A stretch of DNA of 64,000 nucleotides, from the NCBI RefSeq assembly GCF_025909975.1, contig NZ_JAPCIO010000002.1, positions 372,001 to 436,000 of the forward strand, in the 5' to 3' direction. The notes below the pieces were generated by a model. It saw only the letters and a list, made by a program, of their open reading frames with translations. It made no database searches and was not told the DNA's origin. Of this stretch, positions 60,564 to 64,000 are shown piece after piece (the stretch's first letter is position 1; every line of letters starts with the position of its first letter). A program made the position numbers and the translations under genes. Source of the stretch: Flavobacterium lacisediminis (GTDB lineage Bacteria; Bacteroidota; Bacteroidia; Flavobacteriales; Flavobacteriaceae).

Positions 60564-61463
60564 ATGAGTACTTGGCAATCGTATATTAAAGAATATCAAA
60601 ATTATCTGCGATTAGAACGTGGACTTTCTAAGAATACTATAGAAAACTATACGTTTGATATTGAAAAGTTGGTTTTGTTTTTAAACCAACACGATATTAA
60701 AGTTTCCCCTATTCAAATTTCGGAAGAAACTGTTCAGCAATTTATATATGAAATTTCATCAAAAGTAAATGCTCGTAGTCAGTCGCGAGTAATTTCAGGA
60801 TTAAAGAGTTTTTTTAATTATTTAGTTTTCGAAGATTATCGGAAAGAGACACCGCTTGAATTAATTGAAGTTCCTAAAACAGGCAGAAAATTACCCGATA
60901 CTTTAGCAACAGAAGAAATTGATGCGTTAATTTCGGCAATAGATTTGTCTACACCAGAAGGCGAACGCAACAGAGCTATGTTAGAAACATTGTATAGTTG
61001 CGGTTTGCGTGTTTCGGAATTGGTGGGTTTAAAGATTTCTGACTTGTTTTTTGAAGAAGGTTTTATTAAAATCACAGGAAAAGGAAATAAACAACGTTTT
61101 GTACCCGTAGGAGGCTCTACAATCAAATATATAACTTCTTACATGAATTTGATTCGAGTACATTATACGGTGCAGAAAGGACACGAGGATACGCTTTTTT
61201 TAAATAGGAGAGGAAGGCAATTAACTCGAGCGATGGTTTTTACGATTATAAAAGATTTAGCGGTAAAAATCAACTTAAATAAAACAATCAGTCCACACAC
61301 ATTTCGACATTCTTTTGCAACCCATTTATTGGAAAATGGAGCCGATTTACGCTCCATACAATTAATGCTTGGTCACGAATCGATTACTACAACCGAAGTG
61401 TACATGCATTTGGATAGAAAATTCCTGTCGGAAGTTTTGAATAATTATCATCCAAGGAAATAG
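60564..61463 (+). CDS. xerD: Site-specific tyrosine recombinase XerD
   Basis: XerD resolves chromosome dimers at dif with a partner recombinase. The 299 residues have an N-terminal SAM-like core-binding domain (4-90) and a catalytic domain with R149 (CGLRVSELVGL), K173 (TGKGNKQRF), H245, R248 (HTFRHSFATHLL), H271 (LGHESI) and the nucleophile Y280 (TEVYMHLD). All six catalytic residues are present, so the protein should be active. XerC versus XerD naming rests on overall similarity only. Confidence 0.92.
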   Translation: MSTWQSYIKEYQNYLRLERGLSKNTIENYTFDIEKLVLFLNQHDIKVSPIQISEETVQQFIYEISSKVNARSQSRVISGLKSFFNYLVFEDYRKETPLELIEVPKTGRKLPDTLATEEIDALISAIDLSTPEGERNRAMLETLYSCGLRVSELVGLKISDLFFEEGFIKITGKGNKQRFVPVGGSTIKYITSYMNLIRVHYTVQKGHEDTLFLNRRGRQLTRAMVFTIIKDLAVKINLNKTISPHTFRHSFATHLLENGADLRSIQLMLGHESITTTEVYMHLDRKFLSEVLNNYHPRK

Positions 61464-61490
61464 TTAACAGTCTCAGTTTTCAGTCACAGT
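61462..61490. repeat. 6/7-bp-period array (AGT anchors), left arm
   Basis: AGT recurs at 61462, 61469, 61475, 61482 and 61488. A complementary array with CTG anchors lies at 61545-61573, and a terminator sits between them. Confidence 0.78.
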
Positions 61491-61504
61491 ACTATAACAT
61501 GCAA

Positions 61505-61542
61505 AAAAAAAAGATGTTTCAATTTTGAAACATCTTTTTTTT
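61505..61542 (+). terminator. Bidirectional terminator between xerD and rny
   Basis: Perfect stem AAAAAAGATGTTTC / GAAACATCTTTTTT with an AATTTT loop. A-run and T-run on the two sides serve both converging genes. Confidence 0.92.
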
Positions 61543-61544
61543 AT

Positions 61545-61573
61545 CTGTCAACTGCGACTGTCAACTGTGACTA
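61545..61573. repeat. 6/7-bp-period array (CTG/ACT anchors), right arm
   Basis: CTG recurs at 61545, 61552, 61558 and 61565, with ACT continuing. It is an inverted counterpart of the array at 61462; AGTCACAGT and ACTGTGACT are exact reverse complements. Confidence 0.78.
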
Positions 61574-61577
61574 AAAA

Positions 61578-63137
61578 TTACTTCGCAATATTCACTGCTC
61601 TAGTTTCACGAATAACCGTAATTTTAACTTGACCAGGATATGTCATTTCAGTTTGAATTTTTTGAGAAATATCAAATGATAAGTTTACGGCTGCATCGTC
61701 AGATACTTTTTCACTTTCTACAATAACACGTAATTCTCTACCTGCCTGAATTGCGTAAGCATTTTTCACTCCGTTGAATCCGAAAGCGATATCTTCTAAA
61801 TCTTTTAAACGTTGGATGTAAGAATCTAATACTTGTCTTCTTGCTCCAGGACGAGCACCAGAAATAGCATCACAAACTTGGATAATTGGAGAGATTAATG
61901 ATTTCATTTCAATTTCGTCGTGGTGAGCTCCAATCGCATTACAAACTTCTTCTTTTTCACCATATTTTTCAGCCCATTGCATACCTAAGATAGCGTGAGG
62001 TAATTCACTTTCTGTATCTGGTACTTTTCCAATATCGTGTAATAAACCAGCTCTTTTAGCTAATTTAACGTTTAATCCTAATTCAGCCGCCATGATACCA
62101 CATAACTTAGCTACTTCTCTTGAGTGTTGTAATAAGTTTTGTCCGTATGATGAACGGTATTTCATTCTTCCTACTACTTTAATTAATTCAGGGTGTAATC
62201 CGTGTATTCCTAAATCAATTACCGTACGTTTTCCAGTTTCGATAATCTCTTCGTCAATTTGTTTAGCTGTTTTAGCTACCACTTCTTCAATACGAGCTGG
62301 GTGAATACGTCCGTCAGTTACTAATTTGTGTAATGCTAAACGAGCGATTTCTCTTCTTACAGGATCAAAACAAGATAAGATGATAGCTTCTGGTGTATCA
62401 TCAACAATGATTTCAACTCCAGTTGCAGCTTCTAAAGCTCTAATGTTACGACCTTCACGACCAATGATTCTACCTTTTACATCATCAGATTCAATGTTAA
62501 ATACCGATACACAGTTTTCAACTGCTTCTTCAGTACCTACACGTTGAATAGTGCTAATGATGATTTTCTTAGCTTCTTGATGTGCAGTCATTTTAGCCTC
62601 TTCAACCGTATCTTGAATGAATGACATAGCGTTTGTTTTGGCTTCCGCTTTTAAGCTTTCTACCAATTGTTCTTTAGCCTCCTCAGCCGATAAACCAGAA
62701 ATTACTTCTAATTGTTCTACCTGACTTTTGTGAAGTTTGTCTATTTCTTGTTGTTTTCTTTCTAAATGTTCAATTCTAGCCGTGTAGTCAGCTATTTTAG
62801 CTTCAGCTTCGTCATTTACTTTTTTTGCTTTAGCTAATTCATTAGAAATTTGAGATTCTTTATCTCTTGTTCTTTTTTCAGCTTCTGCTGTTTTTTTATC
62901 TCTAGCTAAAATTACTTGTTCGTGTTCTGCTTTAAGTTCTAAAAACTTTTCTTTAGCTTGTAGGATTTTCTCTTTTTTAGTAGCTTCAGCTTCAGCTTTA
63001 GCATCTTTTAAAATTGAACCTGCTTCTTTTTTTGCGTTTTTAATAAGGTTTGAAACATTACTTTTCTCTAAAAATTTAGCGATTCCAAAACCTCCTGCAA
63101 GACCAACAACAATTCCAATTATTATGTTTAATATCAT
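61578..63137 (-). CDS. rny: Ribonuclease Y
   Basis: RNase Y is a membrane-anchored endoribonuclease that starts mRNA decay. The 519 residues have an N-terminal membrane helix (3-21), a long coiled coil (about 30-175), a KH domain with [21 protein letters not shown], and an HD domain with [21 protein letters not shown] and [10 protein letters not shown]. The 6S-like RNA candidate ends 28 bases upstream; no exact -7 box is seen in between, so it may depend on read-through or a degenerate promoter. Confidence 0.95.
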   Translation of the reverse strand: MILNIIIGIVVGLAGGFGIAKFLEKSNVSNLIKNAKKEAGSILKDAKAEAEATKKEKILQAKEKFLELKAEHEQVILARDKKTAEAEKRTRDKESQISNELAKAKKVNDEAEAKIADYTARIEHLERKQQEIDKLHKSQVEQLEVISGLSAEEAKEQLVESLKAEAKTNAMSFIQDTVEEAKMTAHQEAKKIIISTIQRVGTEEAVENCVSVFNIESDDVKGRIIGREGRNIRALEAATGVEIIVDDTPEAIILSCFDPVRREIARLALHKLVTDGRIHPARIEEVVAKTAKQIDEEIIETGKRTVIDLGIHGLHPELIKVVGRMKYRSSYGQNLLQHSREVAKLCGIMAAELGLNVKLAKRAGLLHDIGKVPDTESELPHAILGMQWAEKYGEKEEVCNAIGAHHDEIEMKSLISPIIQVCDAISGARPGARRQVLDSYIQRLKDLEDIAFGFNGVKNAYAIQAGRELRVIVESEKVSDDAAVNLSFDISQKIQTEMTYPGQVKITVIRETRAVNIAK

Positions 63138-63159
63138 GATGTGAGTTAAAAAAAATTAT

Positions 63160-63320
63160 ATAAAAAAAGCCTACATTAGGTGTTTGTATAAACTCTGTTA
63201 TACAAGATTTGAGCTAACCTGCAGTTCAAACTTCCCACTTAAGGGCCTGTTATAGTTGCAAAGATTCACTCGTTTAATTTGTTAGTGTTGAGTTTATCAA
63301 ATATATACTAATGTAGGCAG
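63160..63320 (-). ncRNA. ssrS: 6S-like RNA candidate (6S-Flavo type)
   Basis: Transcribed on minus, the sequence has an 11-bp perfect closing stem (plus-strand 63169-63179 with 63308-63318) followed directly by a T-run, so the 3' end doubles as a terminator. A second 8-bp stem lies inside (63188-63195 with 63290-63297). Between them is an asymmetric bubble, whose 5' strand reads TATATATTTG, containing an exact -7 box sequence. The location just downstream of zapA is the same as that of ssrS in E. coli. Identity as 6S is inference from architecture and context. Confidence 0.7.
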
Positions 63321-63347
63321 TATCGTATTTATGATGTAAGAACGTAT

Positions 63348-63641
63348 TTATTTTGAGAGTAACTCGCTCAATTTTTTATCCAAATTTTGCAATCTGGTTA
63401 TATTGGTTTCATTATCTTGAGATTTACTAATTTGTTTTTGCTCAACTTGTGCTGCAAATTGCAATGCACACATAGCCAAAACATCTTGTTTGTCTCTTAC
63501 AGCATAGCTTTGTTCAAACTGTTTAATCATAGCGTCTATTTTTTTTGAAGCACTTCTTAGTCCTTCTTCTTGTGATGGATCCACGGTTAAGGGATACACA
63601 CGATCAGCTATTGATATTTTAATTTTCAGTTTTTCACTCAT
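63348..63641 (-). CDS. zapA: Cell division protein ZapA
   Basis: A 97-residue FtsZ-ring-associated protein: LKIKISIADRVYPLTVDPSQEE at the N-terminus, LRSASKKIDAMIKQFEQSYA and a C-terminal coiled coil. The order and length match the ZapA family. It is 7 bases downstream of a coiled-coil protein and 27 bases upstream of the 6S-like RNA, which may be processed from the same transcript. Confidence 0.92.
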   Translation of the reverse strand: MSEKLKIKISIADRVYPLTVDPSQEEGLRSASKKIDAMIKQFEQSYAVRDKQDVLAMCALQFAAQVEQKQISKSQDNETNITRLQNLDKKLSELLSK

Positions 63642-63648
63642 GAGCTTT

Positions 63649-63939
63649 CTAATCTGAAAGTTGGGCTATGCAATAATCGATTTCTCTGATTAATGAATTT
63701 ATTTTGAGTTTCGTTTCTCGTTTGTTTTCTTCACTGCCTAGTAATGAGTTTACCATTTTTAGAGTATCTAATTGGTTCTTCAGGGTTTCAATTTCACCTG
63801 ATTGCTGTTGTTGATTTTTTTTAGAAAGCAACAATTCGTCTTGCAACTCTTGGTTTTTCTTTTCAAGCTGTGCCACTTTTTGGTTCAGCTTAAAAAATTT
63901 AACTTCGAGAGAATCAATTAATTCAGATAATCCATTCAT
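63649..63939 (-). CDS. Small coiled-coil protein upstream of zapA
   Basis: A 96-residue protein with one long coiled coil (about 10-65: FFKLNQKVAQLEKKNQELQDELL and so on) and a short C-terminal helix ending IDYCIAQLSD. Size and position suggest a ZapB-like partner of ZapA, but sequence alone does not establish this. It is in the zapA operon. Confidence 0.8.
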   Translation of the reverse strand: MNGLSELIDSLEVKFFKLNQKVAQLEKKNQELQDELLLSKKNQQQQSGEIETLKNQLDTLKMVNSLLGSEENKRETKLKINSLIREIDYCIAQLSD

Positions 63940-63967
63940 TAATGATAGAATTCATTTCAATATTTCA

Positions 63968-63975
63968 CAAAGTTA
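63968..63975 (-). promoter_or_regulatory. -7 box TAACTTTG for the coiled-coil-zapA operon
   Basis: Exact TAnnTTTG match on the minus strand, 28 bases before the start at 63939. The transcript could also cover the 6S-like RNA. Confidence 0.55.
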
Positions 63976-64000
63976 GCATTAGTATTCAAAAATAGCAATA

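Noticed and set aside
60564..61463. XerD as an integrase of a mobile element
   Set aside because: Size and sequence match the housekeeping recombinase, no attachment repeats or cargo genes are adjacent, and the neighbours are core genes.
1..64000. CRISPR array, phage or restriction-defence cluster
   Set aside because: No regularly spaced direct repeats of 24-40 bases with unique spacers and no cas, phage structural or restriction genes were found.

Overview
The window is a chromosomal segment of a member of the Bacteroidota, most probably Flavobacteriaceae close to Flavobacterium. The evidence is the very AT-rich sequence, start codons without Shine-Dalgarno sequences, many exact copies of the Bacteroidota -7 promoter box TAnnTTTG, and family types typical of this phylum (DUF4290, DUF5683, DUF5686 with a carboxypeptidase-regulatory domain, WbqC, a long GAPDH of 482 residues, START-like and secreted beta-barrel proteins). 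I see no prophage, insertion sequence, conjugative module or CRISPR array. The content is mostly core housekeeping.

Layout. 0-3.2 kb (minus strand): a glycosyltransferase cut by the window edge, a small membrane protein, murB and recF. 3.3-9.5 kb (plus): a TPR membrane protein with ribH, then an operon of a small membrane protein, mutL, two rhomboid proteases and an EEP-family phosphatase. 9.5-16.3 kb (minus): WbqC, lepB, dapB, DUF5683, parB, parA and an aminotransferase. 16.3-21.5 kb: a nucleosidase-like protein on plus, then both methylmalonyl-CoA mutase subunits, an FtsB/DivIC-like protein and udk on minus, then tRNA-Pro. 21.9-27 kb: trxB with a cysteine-free thioredoxin-fold protein, an isolated lipoprotein gene, gap and htrA. 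27-31.3 kb (plus): dapF, an acetyltransferase, mltG, DUF2279 and a transglycosylase-like protein. 31.3-37.7 kb: an RsmI-like methyltransferase, a low-molecular-weight phosphatase and dnaA, then a thioesterase and the ribD-HAD-EamA-YigZ operon. 37.7-46 kb: prmC operon, an ABC permease, an unusual hisS, a Dus enzyme, two exported proteins and tRNA-Met. 46-55 kb: aminotransferase class IV, YqgE, HU, fmt, recQ, and the DUF493-DUF4290-murA-TSUP operon. 55-64 kb: a DUF5686 outer-membrane protein, aroQ, three small beta-barrel proteins, xerD, RNase Y, a 6S-like RNA, zapA and a coiled-coil protein.

The genes form coherent themes: cell-wall precursor synthesis and lysis (murB, murA, dapB, dapF, mltG), chromosome replication and segregation (dnaA, recF, parA, parB, xerD, HU), and envelope biogenesis. 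dnaA, parAB and recF lie within about 32 kb, which suggests the replication origin is near.

The most unusual features are non-coding or sub-genic. (1) Short arrays built on a strict 7-bp (sometimes 6-bp) period recur at gene junctions and inside two coding regions, each locus with its own unit sequence. (2) A 150-nt RNA candidate with 6S-like architecture lies between zapA and the RNase Y gene, with a -7-box sequence in its bubble. (3) At four genes the -7 box ends exactly 4 nt before the ATG, implying leaderless mRNAs. (4) HisRS carries an insertion of roughly 110 residues. (5) MurA has Asp at the fosfomycin-target Cys position. (6) MutL has lost its endonuclease metal motifs. (7) A thioredoxin-like protein has no cysteine. 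(8) A lipoprotein gene with its own promoter is bracketed by two near-identical terminators.
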